From assembly GCA_913058495.1 (NCBI GenBank), contig CAJXQC010000003.1:176009-240008 (forward strand): a DNA stretch of 64,000 bases. The letters are read 5' to 3'. This document shows, piece after piece, positions 51,574 to 61,390 of the stretch (the stretch's first letter is position 1; each line of letters begins with the position of its first letter). Both the position numbers and the translations under genes were made by a program. The notes under the pieces are model-generated. The model did no database searches. It saw only the letters and a list, made by a program, of their open reading frames with translations, and was not told the origin of the DNA. The stretch is from an uncultured Balneola sp. Lineage in GTDB: Bacteria; Bacteroidota; Rhodothermia; Balneolales; Balneolaceae.

Positions 51574-53418
51574 GTGAGCAATCCCAAGATCAATATAGAA
51601 GTTTCTGAAAAAGTAGCGAATCTGCCGCTTTCACCCGGAGTGTATATCTACAGAGATAAAAGTGGAAGTGTGCTGTATGTGGGAAAAGCCAAGAAGCTCA
51701 GAAACAGAGTTCGTTCTTATTTTCAGGAATCCCGGAATGTAGATGGGCGAATCAAAACCATGGTTTCCAAGATCGATGATCTGGAAGTGGTGGTTACCGA
51801 TTCGGAAGCTGAAGCTCTGATCTTGGAGAATAACTTCATTAAGCAGTATCAGCCTCGCTACAATATTATGTATCGGGATGATAAATCATATCCATACATC
51901 TGTATCACAAAAGATGAAAAACCCAGAGTGTTTCCAACCCGGACCATCGTAAAAGACGGGAGCAAATATTATGGTCCGTACGACAGTGTGATAAATATGA
52001 AGAGAATGCTGGAAACCATTCGTAAAGCATTTGATCTTTGTACGTGTGCGGTTTCAATCAAGAATATTGATCGAACTCGTGGGATTCCTAAATGGCATTC
52101 TTGTTTCGATGATTATTTAGAGAACTGCTCCGGCGATTGGGATAATGAACGCTATAATGTTGTTGTATCTAAAGTAGAGCGCCTGTTGAACGGACAAACG
52201 GAAGTGTTGATCCGTGAACTGAAAGAAGAGATGGAAATAGCATCTTCTGCTTTAGCATTTGAAGAAGCGGCTAGGCTTCGGGATAGCCTTATTGCCGTTG
52301 AGCGCTACAGCAAGAAAATGAAAATGGTTGCGGATAAGAAAGTAGATCGTGATGTATTTGCATTGATCATCGATTCAGAGCTTGTAGAAGCCTGCGGGGT
52401 TTTATTTAAAGTTCGGGAAGGGAAGTTGATCGGTAAATTCCACCGCTTTTTGAAAAATATTGATGGACTGGCTGAAGGTGTTCTGCTTCAGTCTTTTGTG
52501 GAAGATTATTACACCGGACAATATACAGCTGCCATTCCAGATGAGGTGTATATCAGCAAAGAAATGGAAGATGATGAAGCATTGGTACAGTATTTATATC
52601 AGGAAAAAGGAAAAAAAGTACCGGTTCATGTACCGCAGATCGGAGAAAAGGCTCAGTTGATCAAAATGGCCAAATCGAATGCGAAACTACATTTAAATGA
52701 AAGAAGATTAGAAAAAGAAAAAGCAGAAAGAGATCGGATTCCTCATGCAGTAAAAGAGTTAAAAGAACATTTAGGGTTACAAAGACTTCCTCGTAGAATT
52801 GAGTGCTTTGATAATTCAAATTTACAGGGATCAGATCCTGTAGCTTCTATGGTTTGTTTTGTAGATGCAAAACCCCGAAAAAGCGAATACAAACGATTCA
52901 ATATAAAAACGGTGGTCGGACCAGATGACTTCGCATCGATGAAAGAGATATTGACACGGCGCTACTCCAAAGTGATGAAAGATGGATTGCAAATTCCTGA
53001 TCTAATTATCGTTGATGGAGGAAAAGGACAACTAAGCTCATCTGTTGAGGCACTTAAAGAAATTGGTTTCTACGGTGAGTGCGAAATCATCGGCTTGGCA
53101 AAAAGATTAGAGGAAGTGTTTTTACCTGAGAAATCAGAATCTATAATGATTCCTAAAAAATCGACAGCGCTTAAACTGATCCAACAAGCCAGAGATGAAG
53201 CACATCGGTTTGCGATTACATTTCATCGCCAAAAAAGATCCAAAAGAACATTGATCACGGAACTCACTGATATAGAAGGAGTGGGTGAAAAAACATCACA
53301 AACACTATTGAAAAAATTCGGTTCAGTAAAAAAAGTTAAACAAGCCGAAATAGAAGAGATCCAAAAAGTGATCGGGAAAAAATCAGGTGAGAAAGTTTAC
53401 AACCATTTCAATAATTAG
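51574..53418 (+). CDS. uvrC: UvrABC excinuclease subunit C
   Basis: Makes both cuts in nucleotide excision repair. The 614 residues show the GIY-YIG nuclease domain at the start (P-G-V-Y-I-Y-R-D, V-L-Y-V-G-K-A-K). A UVR motif follows near 205-240 (E-E-A-A-R-L-R-D). The RNase H-like endonuclease domain has C-F-D-N-S-N-L-Q-G and D-G-G-K-G-Q, and the tail carries helix-hairpin-helix motifs (I-E-G-V-G-E-K-T). The start is GTG 51574. No uvrA or uvrB is nearby, which is usual. Confidence 0.95.
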   Translation: MSNPKINIEVSEKVANLPLSPGVYIYRDKSGSVLYVGKAKKLRNRVRSYFQESRNVDGRIKTMVSKIDDLEVVVTDSEAEALILENNFIKQYQPRYNIMYRDDKSYPYICITKDEKPRVFPTRTIVKDGSKYYGPYDSVINMKRMLETIRKAFDLCTCAVSIKNIDRTRGIPKWHSCFDDYLENCSGDWDNERYNVVVSKVERLLNGQTEVLIRELKEEMEIASSALAFEEAARLRDSLIAVERYSKKMKMVADKKVDRDVFALIIDSELVEACGVLFKVREGKLIGKFHRFLKNIDGLAEGVLLQSFVEDYYTGQYTAAIPDEVYISKEMEDDEALVQYLYQEKGKKVPVHVPQIGEKAQLIKMAKSNAKLHLNERRLEKEKAERDRIPHAVKELKEHLGLQRLPRRIECFDNSNLQGSDPVASMVCFVDAKPRKSEYKRFNIKTVVGPDDFASMKEILTRRYSKVMKDGLQIPDLIIVDGGKGQLSSSVEALKEIGFYGECEIIGLAKRLEEVFLPEKSESIMIPKKSTALKLIQQARDEAHRFAITFHRQKRSKRTLITELTDIEGVGEKTSQTLLKKFGSVKKVKQAEIEEIQKVIGKKSGEKVYNHFNN

Positions 53419-53656
53419 ATCGTCTTAGCTTTTGATGTGATTAAACGGCTAACATCATCATGTGATATGAAGGTTGAGCATCATCAATTAAAATAGAACC
53501 AAGCCAATTGTCTTGGCTCTTCGTACAATAGTGTAAGACAAGAGGTAAAAATGCTCTTTGTGTTAATATATGTTATTGATTGAATGTAATTGAGGTATTC
53601 AGAGTTTAATCAATACGTTGGCAAAGAGTTAACCCCAAAATACACGGGTGAACACA

Positions 53657-54301
53657 ATGGAACTATTAAAGAGAACTACAAAGGCATCTTATAAAGATCT
53701 TCGGGACAGAGATCTGGTTCGTTATTTCAGAAAGAAAGCTGACGAAGCTGCATTCAATGAATTAATGAACCGACATCAGGCAAAAATTTATTCATACATC
53801 TATAGTATGATCAACAACCCTGAAACAGCTAATGATATTTTTCAGGAAGTGTTTACCAAGGTGGTCACGAAAATGGACGACACCTATAATGAACAGGGTA
53901 AATGGATTGCTTGGGTAATGAGAATTGCGCACAATGCAACAATTGATCATATAAGAAAACAAAAGCGATATATCGACGTTAACTCTTGGTACGACGATGA
54001 TGATTCTCGCTCAGATTACTTCGATAGAATGACTGATGAGAGTTGGGTAGACGCAGATGAGCAATTAGTTGAAGGCGAAACAAAGTCCAGTTTAATGGCT
54101 CATATAGCTAAATTACCCGAAGAACAACGCACCGTTGTACTTTTGAGGCATTATTACGAAATGCCCTTTAAAGAAATCGCAGAATTGACTAATGTATCAA
54201 TAAATACGGCACTAGGTCGTATGCGTTATGCGTTGATCAATTTGCGCAAGCACTTTGAGGAAGAAAGACAACATGAGTTTAAACATGCAAATAAACGATG
54301 A
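53657..54301 (+). CDS. ECF-type RNA polymerase sigma factor
   Basis: About 214 residues from ATG 53657; a GTG at 53648 adds three. Region 2 is clear (N-E-L-M-N-R-H-Q-A-K-I-Y-S-Y-I-Y, then D-I-F-Q-E-V-F-T-K-V, W-I-A-W-V-M-R-I-A-H-N). Region 4 is L-P-E-E-Q-R-T-V-V-L-L-R-H-Y-Y-E-M-P-F-K-E-I-A-E. The next gene overlaps it by 29 bases and encodes a membrane protein fitting an anti-sigma factor. The signal it responds to is unknown. Confidence 0.9.
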   Translation: MELLKRTTKASYKDLRDRDLVRYFRKKADEAAFNELMNRHQAKIYSYIYSMINNPETANDIFQEVFTKVVTKMDDTYNEQGKWIAWVMRIAHNATIDHIRKQKRYIDVNSWYDDDDSRSDYFDRMTDESWVDADEQLVEGETKSSLMAHIAKLPEEQRTVVLLRHYYEMPFKEIAELTNVSINTALGRMRYALINLRKHFEEERQHEFKHANKR

Positions 54302-54848
54302 AGACTGTATTCGGTACCTCATGAGGGAGATGGATCCCTCTGAGGAGATCGAATTTGAAAGAGAAATGATGAGTAACGAAAATTTACTCATAGAAGTTGA
54401 AAGTTTAAGGAGCACATACAATAAGGTTAAAAAGTTACCATTAAAGCAGACACCTGCTGAAATACTCGAGAAAGTTAAAAAACAAGCTGTATCCGATCAG
54501 CAAAAACAGTTACGCAGTTCGTTTATGTTAATAGGTTGGTTTGGAAAAACAGTAGCTGTAGCAGCAACCATTCTGTTACTTATTTCTGTATCTGTATATT
54601 TCATTGATTTTGGAGCTTTAACCGACTCACCTTCTGAAAATACTATTATTTCTGCCGGTTCTGTTCAGCCTTGGGTTGACAGGAATGAAATTATTAAGAT
54701 ATCAGATCGTACGGATGCGATTCAGGCACAAAGAATTGGAGCTGACTATGAGCAGAGCTATGAAAAACTTATTCCTGTAAACAAAGTTGTTATACCCTCA
54801 AATCAAAGACAAGGTGTACTATTAACCAGTTCTCCGGTTAATAACTAA
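54273..54848 (+). CDS. Probable membrane anti-sigma factor
   Basis: About 191 residues from ATG 54273, inside the sigma gene's end, with GAGGAAG upstream. The N-terminal cytoplasmic part has a short helical, acidic region (R-E-M-D-P-S-E-E-I-E-F-E-R-E-M), like the sigma-binding start of anti-sigma factors. One membrane helix lies near 93-113 (T-V-A-V-A-A-T-I-L-L-L-I-S-V-S-V). The last 80 residues would be periplasmic. The zinc-finger H-x-x-x-C-x-x-C motif is absent. The role is inferred from position and topology. Confidence 0.7.
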   Translation: MSLNMQINDEDCIRYLMREMDPSEEIEFEREMMSNENLLIEVESLRSTYNKVKKLPLKQTPAEILEKVKKQAVSDQQKQLRSSFMLIGWFGKTVAVAATILLLISVSVYFIDFGALTDSPSENTIISAGSVQPWVDRNEIIKISDRTDAIQAQRIGADYEQSYEKLIPVNKVVIPSNQRQGVLLTSSPVNN

Positions 54849-54855
54849 ATCTAAT

Positions 54856-54886
54856 TGTGGATAACTTACCATCAGGATGTGAATAA
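54856..54886 (+). promoter_or_regulatory. Two DnaA boxes upstream of parA
   Basis: TGTGGATAA (54856-54864) and TGTGAATAA (54878-54886) both match the reverse complement of the DnaA consensus TTATNCACA. They face the same way and are spaced 22 bases start to start, about two helical turns. They lie 74 to 104 bases before the parA ATG, next to AT-rich DNA. Confidence 0.6.
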
Positions 54887-54959
54887 GTATTTTTGTATCG
54901 CATGATACCTCGCTTTATATTAATTTTAATGTCAAAGAACCAAAAAAAGCGAGTATTTA

Positions 54960-55757
54960 ATGGGTAAAGTGATTTCTATAGCAAATCAGAAGGGAGGAGT
55001 AGGTAAAACAACTACTGCTATCAACTTAGCAGCTAGTTTAGCCGCTATAGAACACCCTACACTTGTAATCGATATTGATCCTCAAAGCAATACTACAAGT
55101 GGTTTAGGAATTGATGTTAAAACAGTGACTAATTCTGTTTATGAAGTGATGATAGGTAGTACTGACACTACTGAAACGATACGCTCAACAGAATTGGATT
55201 TTCTGGATTTGGTACCGGCTCATATAAATTTAGTGGGCGCAGAAATTGAAATGATTGACAGAGAGGATCGTGAGAGAATTCTTGATAAGGCGATCGGTGA
55301 TCTAAGAGATAAATACGATTTTATAATAATTGATTGTCCACCTTCTCTGGGACTTTTAACGATCAATGCGTTAACAGCATCTGATTCTATCGTAATACCG
55401 GTTCAGTGTGAATATTTTGCTTTAGAAGGACTTGGTCAATTATTAAATACCATAAAGATTGTAAGACAACATTTGAATCCGGATCTGGATATAGAAGGGG
55501 TTTTATTAACGATGTATGATACAAGAACAAGACTATCCAATCAGGTTGCTGAAGAAGTAAAGCGTTATTTTGATGACAGAGTTTTTAAATCAGTTATTGC
55601 AAGAAATATTAGGTTAGCTGAAGCTCCAAGTTTTGGTAAACCGGCGCTTTTATATGATTCTACAAGTACCGGAAGCAAAAATTATCTTTCATTGGCTCGC
55701 GAGATCATTAAGAAAAACAGAAAGCTATTTAAGGATAGCCCTGTACTTTCTAATTAA
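54960..55757 (+). CDS. parA: Chromosome-partitioning ATPase ParA/Soj
   Basis: 265 residues. The deviant Walker A K-G-G-V-G-K-T-T lies at residues 11-18, followed by the D-I-D-P-Q-S-N-T-T box and the [10 protein letters not shown] segment near 123. No DNA-binding helix-turn-helix precedes the ATPase, so it is the short chromosomal Soj type that binds DNA non-specifically and moves ParB-parS complexes. The order parA-parB is conserved; the gap to parB is 11 bases. Confidence 0.94.
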   Translation: MGKVISIANQKGGVGKTTTAINLAASLAAIEHPTLVIDIDPQSNTTSGLGIDVKTVTNSVYEVMIGSTDTTETIRSTELDFLDLVPAHINLVGAEIEMIDREDRERILDKAIGDLRDKYDFIIIDCPPSLGLLTINALTASDSIVIPVQCEYFALEGLGQLLNTIKIVRQHLNPDLDIEGVLLTMYDTRTRLSNQVAEEVKRYFDDRVFKSVIARNIRLAEAPSFGKPALLYDSTSTGSKNYLSLAREIIKKNRKLFKDSPVLSN

Positions 55758-55768
55758 GGAATAATAGT

Positions 55769-56713
55769 ATGGCTAAGAAGGTTTTAGGAAGAGGTTTAGG
55801 AGTATATTTCCCGGAGTATCAATCCGATGAGGAGAAGTATGAAGAAAATAAAAGAGAGCCAATTGCAAAACAAAAAGGCCCCGAATCGGAAAAACCTGTT
55901 GAAGTTGATCCTGCGGAGTTAGTAAATGTAGTTCTTCATATTCCTGTAGATGATATCAGGGCAAACCCTCATCAACCGCGTAAGGAATTCGATGAAGAGA
56001 AGCTGGATGAACTGGCTGACTCTATTAAAGAGCATGGAATTATTCAGCCACTTACGGTAAGGTATATTGGCGAGAGAAAGTTTGAGCTTATAAGTGGTGA
56101 ACGCAGATTAAAAGCATCGAAACTTGCAGGGCTAAAAGAGATAGCCGCCTATGTTCGTAAAGCTGATGATGAGCAAAGTATGGCATTTGCTTTGATAGAG
56201 AATATTCAGAGGGAGGATTTAAATGCCCTTGAAGTTGCTCTGGCATACAAAAGACTTTTAGAAGAATTTGATTATACTCAAGCTCAGGTTGCAGAAAGGG
56301 TTGGTAAGAACAGAACAACCGTTACAAATATGTTGCGGTTATTGACCTTACCGGATTTCATTCAAACAGCATTAAAAAAGAATGAAATAGCTATGGGACA
56401 TGCTCGTTCTTTAATAACTATTGAAGATGTTTCTGATCAGCAAAAGCTCTTAAAGAAAGCAGTTACAAATGAATGGTCGGTTCGGCAAATGGAAGATGCC
56501 GTAAGAGCGTTATCTTCAGCTGGAACGAAAAAGAAATCCTCGCCTAAAAAAGATCCAAACAATCCGTTTTACGAGGAAATATCTTCAAGACTGAGACAAA
56601 CTTTTAGTACTAAAGTGCAGGTTAACCCAAAAGCCAAAGGTGGAGAAATCAAAATCGAATATTATTCAGAAGACGACCTGGAGCGCATTCTTGGGATTCT
56701 TGATTCGATTTAA
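55769..56713 (+). CDS. parB: Chromosome-partitioning protein ParB/Spo0J
   Basis: 314 residues. The N-terminal ParB/Srx domain has I-P-V-D-D-I-R-A-N-P-H-Q-P-R, then L-A-D-S-I-K-E-H-G-I-I-Q-P-L and the CTP-binding G-E-R-R-L-K-A-S-K-L-A-G. A helix-turn-helix for parS follows (Y-T-Q-A-Q-V-A-E-R-V-G-K-N-R-T-T-V). The C-terminus gives dimerisation. A perfect parS site was not noticed in this window by eye. Confidence 0.94.
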   Translation: MAKKVLGRGLGVYFPEYQSDEEKYEENKREPIAKQKGPESEKPVEVDPAELVNVVLHIPVDDIRANPHQPRKEFDEEKLDELADSIKEHGIIQPLTVRYIGERKFELISGERRLKASKLAGLKEIAAYVRKADDEQSMAFALIENIQREDLNALEVALAYKRLLEEFDYTQAQVAERVGKNRTTVTNMLRLLTLPDFIQTALKKNEIAMGHARSLITIEDVSDQQKLLKKAVTNEWSVRQMEDAVRALSSAGTKKKSSPKKDPNNPFYEEISSRLRQTFSTKVQVNPKAKGGEIKIEYYSEDDLERILGILDSI

Positions 56714-57305
56714 TATCATTTTTGCAAGCTTATTAATATTAAGCTCAGTAAGTACAAAAGCCCAGTATTTACAAAAAGCAGATTTAGAAAGGTATTCTTT
56801 TAACTATTCTCTTAGTGCTGACACTGCAGAAACTCAATACCCGGACCCGAAATTAGTAGTACGAAGATCATTAATAGTTCCGGGTTGGGGACAGGTAACA
56901 AACAGGCAAGCGTGGAAAGTCCCTATCGTTTATGGATTGCTTGGTGGACTTGGATATTATAGTGTATACCTTACGAAACAATATCATGATTACAGGGCCG
57001 CTTATTATAATTCCTTTGATTCAAATACAGATATGAGGTTTGGCGCTACGCCCGGATATTTAGAAGGACAAAATGCGAGCAGTTTAAAAAGTAACAGAGA
57101 TTTTCTTAGAAACAGAAGAGATTTCATTTATGTAACGATATTTCTGTCATATGTGTTAAATGCAGTAGATGCATACGTGTTTGCACATTTACGGCCTTTT
57201 GATGTATCAGATGACCTTTCAATGAATAGGACATTTAAGCCCGATAATATTACATCTCCATTGCTGGGAGACGTACCTTCAATTTCACTTTCAATAAGTT
57301 TTTAA
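56691..57305 (+). CDS. DUF5683 membrane/envelope protein
   Basis: About 204 residues. The start must lie inside the parB end. TTG 56691 or TTG 56700 gives a normal signal sequence (I-R-F-N-I-I-F-A-S-L-L-I-L-S-S-V then T-K-A-Q). A GTG at 56640 would add an unlikely leader. The signature V-P-G-W-G-Q-V-T-N-R-Q-A-W-K-V-P, G-L-L-G-G-L-G-Y-Y and a later L-N-A-V-D-A-Y-V-F-A-H-L match DUF5683, a Bacteroidota-type family often next to parB. The function is unknown. It overlaps parB, so it is part of that transcript. Confidence 0.78.
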   Translation: MGFLIRFNIIFASLLILSSVSTKAQYLQKADLERYSFNYSLSADTAETQYPDPKLVVRRSLIVPGWGQVTNRQAWKVPIVYGLLGGLGYYSVYLTKQYHDYRAAYYNSFDSNTDMRFGATPGYLEGQNASSLKSNRDFLRNRRDFIYVTIFLSYVLNAVDAYVFAHLRPFDVSDDLSMNRTFKPDNITSPLLGDVPSISLSISF

Positions 57306-57306
57306 C

Positions 57307-58014
57307 ATGAATAAATCCAAAAAATCAGAAGCACAAATTCAAAGGCAATACGAGGAAGGGAGTAATAAAGATATTTGGAGTGTCTTTAAAATTATGGGGG
57401 AATTTGTTGAGGGCTTCGATACTTTATACAAAGTGGGGCCTTGTATTTCAATTTTTGGGTCCGCACGAACAAAACCGGGCGATAAATATTACGAACTTGC
57501 TGTTGAAACCGGAAAACTGATTACTGAAAAAGGATTTGGTGTAATCACAGGAGGTGGACCGGGTATTATGGAAGCCGGCAATAAAGGAGCTTCGGCCGGA
57601 GAAGGGCGCTCAGTTGGGTTGGGAATTGAGCTTCCGTTTGAACAGGGGATGAATGAGTTTGTTAATAAGGACTATTCAGTAGACTTTAATTATTTCTTTG
57701 TTAGAAAAGTGATGTTCGTGAAATATGCTCAGGGATTTATCGTTTTTCCTGGAGGGTTCGGAACTTTAGATGAGCTTTTTGAAAGTCTAACACTTATTCA
57801 GACTCATAAAATATCAAAAATCCCAATTATTCTGTTTGGATCAGATTATTGGAAAGGCTTGGTAGATTGGATAAATAATACGATGCTGGAAGCAGGAACA
57901 ATTTCTGAGAAAGATTCTGATTTATTTCATGTTACGGATAGCAAAGAAGAAGCGGTAAAAATAATTTGTGACTTTTATGAGAAAAAGGAACCAAAACCGA
58001 ATTTTTCATTTTAA
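57307..58014 (+). CDS. LOG-family (TIGR00730) Rossmann protein
   Basis: 235 residues with the family signature G-G-G-P-G-I-M-E-A-G-N-K-G-A near 93-106 and P-G-G-F-G-T-L-D-E-L-F-E near 155. The family includes cytokinin-nucleotide phosphoribohydrolases and the nucleotide-5'-monophosphate nucleosidase PpnN. A nucleotide nucleosidase role is likely, but the substrate is open. It follows the DUF5683 gene by one base. Confidence 0.88.
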   Translation: MNKSKKSEAQIQRQYEEGSNKDIWSVFKIMGEFVEGFDTLYKVGPCISIFGSARTKPGDKYYELAVETGKLITEKGFGVITGGGPGIMEAGNKGASAGEGRSVGLGIELPFEQGMNEFVNKDYSVDFNYFFVRKVMFVKYAQGFIVFPGGFGTLDELFESLTLIQTHKISKIPIILFGSDYWKGLVDWINNTMLEAGTISEKDSDLFHVTDSKEEAVKIICDFYEKKEPKPNFSF

Positions 58015-58154
58015 ATAAGGAATGGAAGGTATTTCAACTAACATGAATATGTGAGAAATATCCAAAGGAATAAATGGGTTATTAATTTTAGATATGAAGC
58101 TTTTTTTTATTTAAATTAAAAGCTTTGAAATAATTAACACTAGACATTAGAAAA

Positions 58155-59165
58155 ATGAAATTTATCAATAAAAGTTTATTGGTTTTATTTGTGGGGCTGT
58201 TATCAAGTGCTGTTTACGCTCAAAGCACTTATGAAGATGCAGTAAAATTATATAATAGTGCTGCTGAACAAGCATCAGCTAAAGAATATGACAAAGCTAT
58301 TTCTACTTATATGGAAGCTGCTCAAATTGGCGAAGAGTTGGGCACTCCACAAGGTACAGATATTAAATCTCGCTCAGAGCAACAAATTCCTAAAGTTCAA
58401 TTGAACAAAGCTGGAAATTTATTTAATACTTTCAGATCGTCAAAGCAGATTGCTGATCTAGATGTTGCAATAGCAGCTTTTGAAGAAACAGTTGAAGTAG
58501 GGAAGAAATACGAAGATACTCGTGTTACTCAGGCTGCACAAGGTTATGTTCCTCAATTATATTATCAGAAAGCTACAATGCTGTTTAAAAGAGAGATGTA
58601 TGAGGAAGCGGACAAATCTTTGAATAGTGCTATTCAAGCAAATGCCAATTATGCTCAGCCTTATTACACCAAAGGTTTAGTTGCAAAGAAATTATCTGAC
58701 GATATCAATGATGCTTTAAGATGGTTTGATCAGGCAATTGCAGTAGCTGACAAAACAAATAAAGGTCAGATTTCAAGACAGGCCAAAAACGCTGCTCATG
58801 ACGAACTTCTTTTCAGAGGTGCAAAACTAATTGAAGCAAAAAATTATAGTGATGCAATCGACCTTCTGAAGCTAGCAACAGAGTATGATGCTGAATCTGC
58901 TGATGTATATTACAGAATTGCTGAAGCTTACAACAAACAAAGCAAATATGATTTAGCAATTTCGAATGCTAAAATTGCTTTGACTCATGAAAATGGTGGT
59001 AAAACTGATAAGGCAAAGATCTATTTTGAAATGGGTTTTGCGCATCAAATGAAAGGTAACAAGGCTGATGCATGTAGTGCCTATACCAATGCTTCATTTG
59101 GATCTTTTAAAGCTCCTGCTGAACATTCTATGGAGTTTGAACTAAAGTGTGGGTCAACCAATTAA
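58155..59165 (+). CDS. Secreted or periplasmic TPR-repeat protein
   Basis: 336 residues with a clear signal peptide (N-K-S-L-L-V-L-F-V-G-L-L-S-S-A-V-Y-A-Q). At least five tetratricopeptide-like helix pairs follow, for example A-K-E-Y-D-K-A-I-S-T-Y-M-E-A-A near 38-52 and Q-S-K-Y-D-L-A-I-S-N-A-K-I-A near 260. No catalytic domain is seen. It is likely a periplasmic protein-protein interaction scaffold. It stands alone and ends at a strong terminator. Confidence 0.82.
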   Translation: MKFINKSLLVLFVGLLSSAVYAQSTYEDAVKLYNSAAEQASAKEYDKAISTYMEAAQIGEELGTPQGTDIKSRSEQQIPKVQLNKAGNLFNTFRSSKQIADLDVAIAAFEETVEVGKKYEDTRVTQAAQGYVPQLYYQKATMLFKREMYEEADKSLNSAIQANANYAQPYYTKGLVAKKLSDDINDALRWFDQAIAVADKTNKGQISRQAKNAAHDELLFRGAKLIEAKNYSDAIDLLKLATEYDAESADVYYRIAEAYNKQSKYDLAISNAKIALTHENGGKTDKAKIYFEMGFAHQMKGNKADACSAYTNASFGSFKAPAEHSMEFELKCGSTN

Positions 59166-59182
59166 TCCACTCTTCTGAATTT

Positions 59183-59217
59183 AAGCTCAGTGTAAAGTTT
59201 ACACTGAGCTTTTTTTA
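59183..59217 (+). terminator. Rho-independent terminator after the TPR gene
   Basis: AAGCTCAGTGTAAA pairs perfectly with TTTACACTGAGCTT across a single base, followed by a run of T. The stem is 14 bp, with a loop that must open to three or more bases. It separates the TPR gene from transketolase. Confidence 0.9.
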
Positions 59218-59318
59218 TGCCAAAAATCTTTGGGAAGGGATTTATCTCTTCAATCTCAAACAAGCTTTTCCTATCTTTATATTTTAAATTTCTACAATAA
59301 CACTAACTACTCTCTTTT

Positions 59319-61313
59319 ATGGCTTCAATAGACCAGCTGTGTGTAAATACAATTAGAACTCTCTCAATGGATGCTGTTCAAAAAGCCAATTCAGGCCACC
59401 CCGGTATGCCAATGGGTATGGCCGATGTATCTTATATTCTATGGACAAAATTTCTTAAACATAATCCTGAAAATCCGGAATGGTTTGACAGAGACAGATT
59501 TATTCTCTCTGCAGGTCATGGCTCTATGTTGATCTATAGTTTACTGCATTTAACAGGATATGATCTGAGTTTGGATGAGATCAAGAATTTTAGACAAATG
59601 GGAAGTAAAACGGCTGGTCACCCGGAGAAGCACTTAACCCCAGGTGTTGAAATGACAACCGGACCGTTAGGACAAGGATTCGCTACCGGAGTAGGAATGG
59701 CAATGGCAGAAAAATTTCTGGGAGGAAAATTTAATAATAGTTCTCATACTGTTATTGACCATTATACCTATGCAATAGTTAGTGATGGAGATTTAATGGA
59801 GGGAATTTCACATGAAGCAGCTTCTTTAGCAGGTCATTTACAGTTAGGAAAAATGATCTATTTATATGATGCGAATTCTATTTCAATTGATGGGTCAACA
59901 GATCTTGCATTTACTGAAGACCCGGTAAAGAGGTTTGAAGCGTACGGTTGGCATGTTCAGGAAATAGATGGTCATAATCATGATGAAATTGAAACAGCCA
60001 TTAAAAATGCACAATCAGAAACTTCAAAGCCATCTATTGTTATTTGTCGAACTCATATTGGTTTTGGTAGTCCAAACAAGCAAGATTCAGCATCTTCGCA
60101 TGGTTCTCCTTTAGGAGATGAAGAAATTGTACTTACAAAAAAGGCATATGGATGGGATCCTGAAAAGAAGTTCTTTATTCCAGAGGAAGCTTTAGCAGTA
60201 TTCAGAGATGAGATCACAAAAGGTGATGCAAGTGAAAAATCCTGGAACGGTATTTTAAATGAGTATCGAACAGAAAACAAAGAACTTGCATCCGAATTAG
60301 AAGCTTGGATGAATGGAAAATTACCAGATAATTTAGAATCATTACTTCCGGTATTTGATACAGATGAAAAAGGTATAGCCACAAGATCTTCTTCAGGAAA
60401 TGTATTAAATGAATTGAAAGATAGTATAAAAAATCTCTTTGGCGGATCAGCTGATCTGGAAGGAAGTGTTAAGACAAACCTTAAAGACGAAGGAGTTTTT
60501 AATGCTTCAAATTCATCAGGAAGAAATGTTCATTATGGAGTAAGAGAACATGGTATGGTTGCTGCATTGAATGGGATGGCGCTCCATGGAGGAGTAATAC
60601 CATTCGGAGGAACATTCTTTGTATTTACAGATTATTGCAGGCCGTCAATCAGGTTAGCAGGGTTGATGAAAACGCCTTCTATTTTTGTAATGACACATGA
60701 CAGTATTGGGTTAGGTGAGGACGGACCAACACATCAGCCCGTAGAACATTTGGCAAGTTTAAGAGCTATGCCAAACGTACAAGTAATTCGTCCCGGTGAT
60801 GCTAATGAAGTTTCATATGCCTGGAAAGTAGCAATTCAAAGTAAAGAAACTCCAACAATCATTGTTTTAACAAGACAAAACATACCTACCTTTTCCAGAT
60901 CTGATGAAAATGCAGCAAGTTTAACAGAAAAAGGAGCATACATATTATCTGATTCTGTTGATGAAATTCCGGATTCGATAATAATCGGTACCGGCTCTGA
61001 AGTACATTTAGCTATGGAAGCAAAAGCATTACTGAATGAAAAAGGAATGGATGTTCGAGTTGTAAGTATGCCTTGCTGGGAACTATTTCAGCAACAATCA
61101 GCGGAATACAGAGAGAAAGTATTACCAACATCTGTAACTAACAGAGTATCAGTTGAGGCTGGATCTACATTTGGTTGGTCTAAATGGGTAGGTGATCAAG
61201 GAATATCAATTGGAATTGATACTTTTGGAGAATCAGCTCCATATGAAGAATTATACGACCACTTTGGAATTACGACCGAAAAAGTTGTTGAAGCTGTGCA
61301 ACGCCAAAAGTAG
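59319..61313 (+). CDS. tkt: Transketolase
   Basis: Transfers two-carbon units in the non-oxidative pentose phosphate pathway using thiamine diphosphate. 664 residues in one chain. The N-terminal domain has [11 protein letters not shown] near 24-34, T-T-G-P-L-G-Q-G and the ThDP motif V-S-D-G-D-L-M-E-G near 154. The middle domain has the R-E-H-G-M catalytic glutamate region and [15 protein letters not shown]. The C-terminal domain is complete. It is a single gene between two terminators. Confidence 0.95.
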   Translation: MASIDQLCVNTIRTLSMDAVQKANSGHPGMPMGMADVSYILWTKFLKHNPENPEWFDRDRFILSAGHGSMLIYSLLHLTGYDLSLDEIKNFRQMGSKTAGHPEKHLTPGVEMTTGPLGQGFATGVGMAMAEKFLGGKFNNSSHTVIDHYTYAIVSDGDLMEGISHEAASLAGHLQLGKMIYLYDANSISIDGSTDLAFTEDPVKRFEAYGWHVQEIDGHNHDEIETAIKNAQSETSKPSIVICRTHIGFGSPNKQDSASSHGSPLGDEEIVLTKKAYGWDPEKKFFIPEEALAVFRDEITKGDASEKSWNGILNEYRTENKELASELEAWMNGKLPDNLESLLPVFDTDEKGIATRSSSGNVLNELKDSIKNLFGGSADLEGSVKTNLKDEGVFNASNSSGRNVHYGVREHGMVAALNGMALHGGVIPFGGTFFVFTDYCRPSIRLAGLMKTPSIFVMTHDSIGLGEDGPTHQPVEHLASLRAMPNVQVIRPGDANEVSYAWKVAIQSKETPTIIVLTRQNIPTFSRSDENAASLTEKGAYILSDSVDEIPDSIIIGTGSEVHLAMEAKALLNEKGMDVRVVSMPCWELFQQQSAEYREKVLPTSVTNRVSVEAGSTFGWSKWVGDQGISIGIDTFGESAPYEELYDHFGITTEKVVEAVQRQK

Positions 61314-61341
61314 CATATCAGCAAATTTTCTTCTTTATAAA

Positions 61342-61376
61342 AAAAGCCTGATTTCTTTATTGAAATCAGGCTTTTC
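61342..61376. terminator. Bidirectional terminator between tkt and the BNR gene
   Basis: AAAAGCCTGATTTC and its reverse complement GAAATCAGGCTTTT lie either side of a 6-base loop, with A- and T-runs outside. It can stop transcription of tkt and of the convergent minus-strand gene. Confidence 0.9.
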
Positions 61377-61390
61377 TGTGAGTTCTAACT

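Noticed and set aside
53502..53518. AGCCAA/TTGGCT hairpin as the uvrC terminator
   Set aside because: The stem is only six bp and no T-run follows.
54849..54959. Calling this region oriC outright
   Set aside because: Only two DnaA boxes were found, with no dnaA, dnaN or gidAB nearby and no skew data; it is kept as a regulatory or near-origin candidate only.
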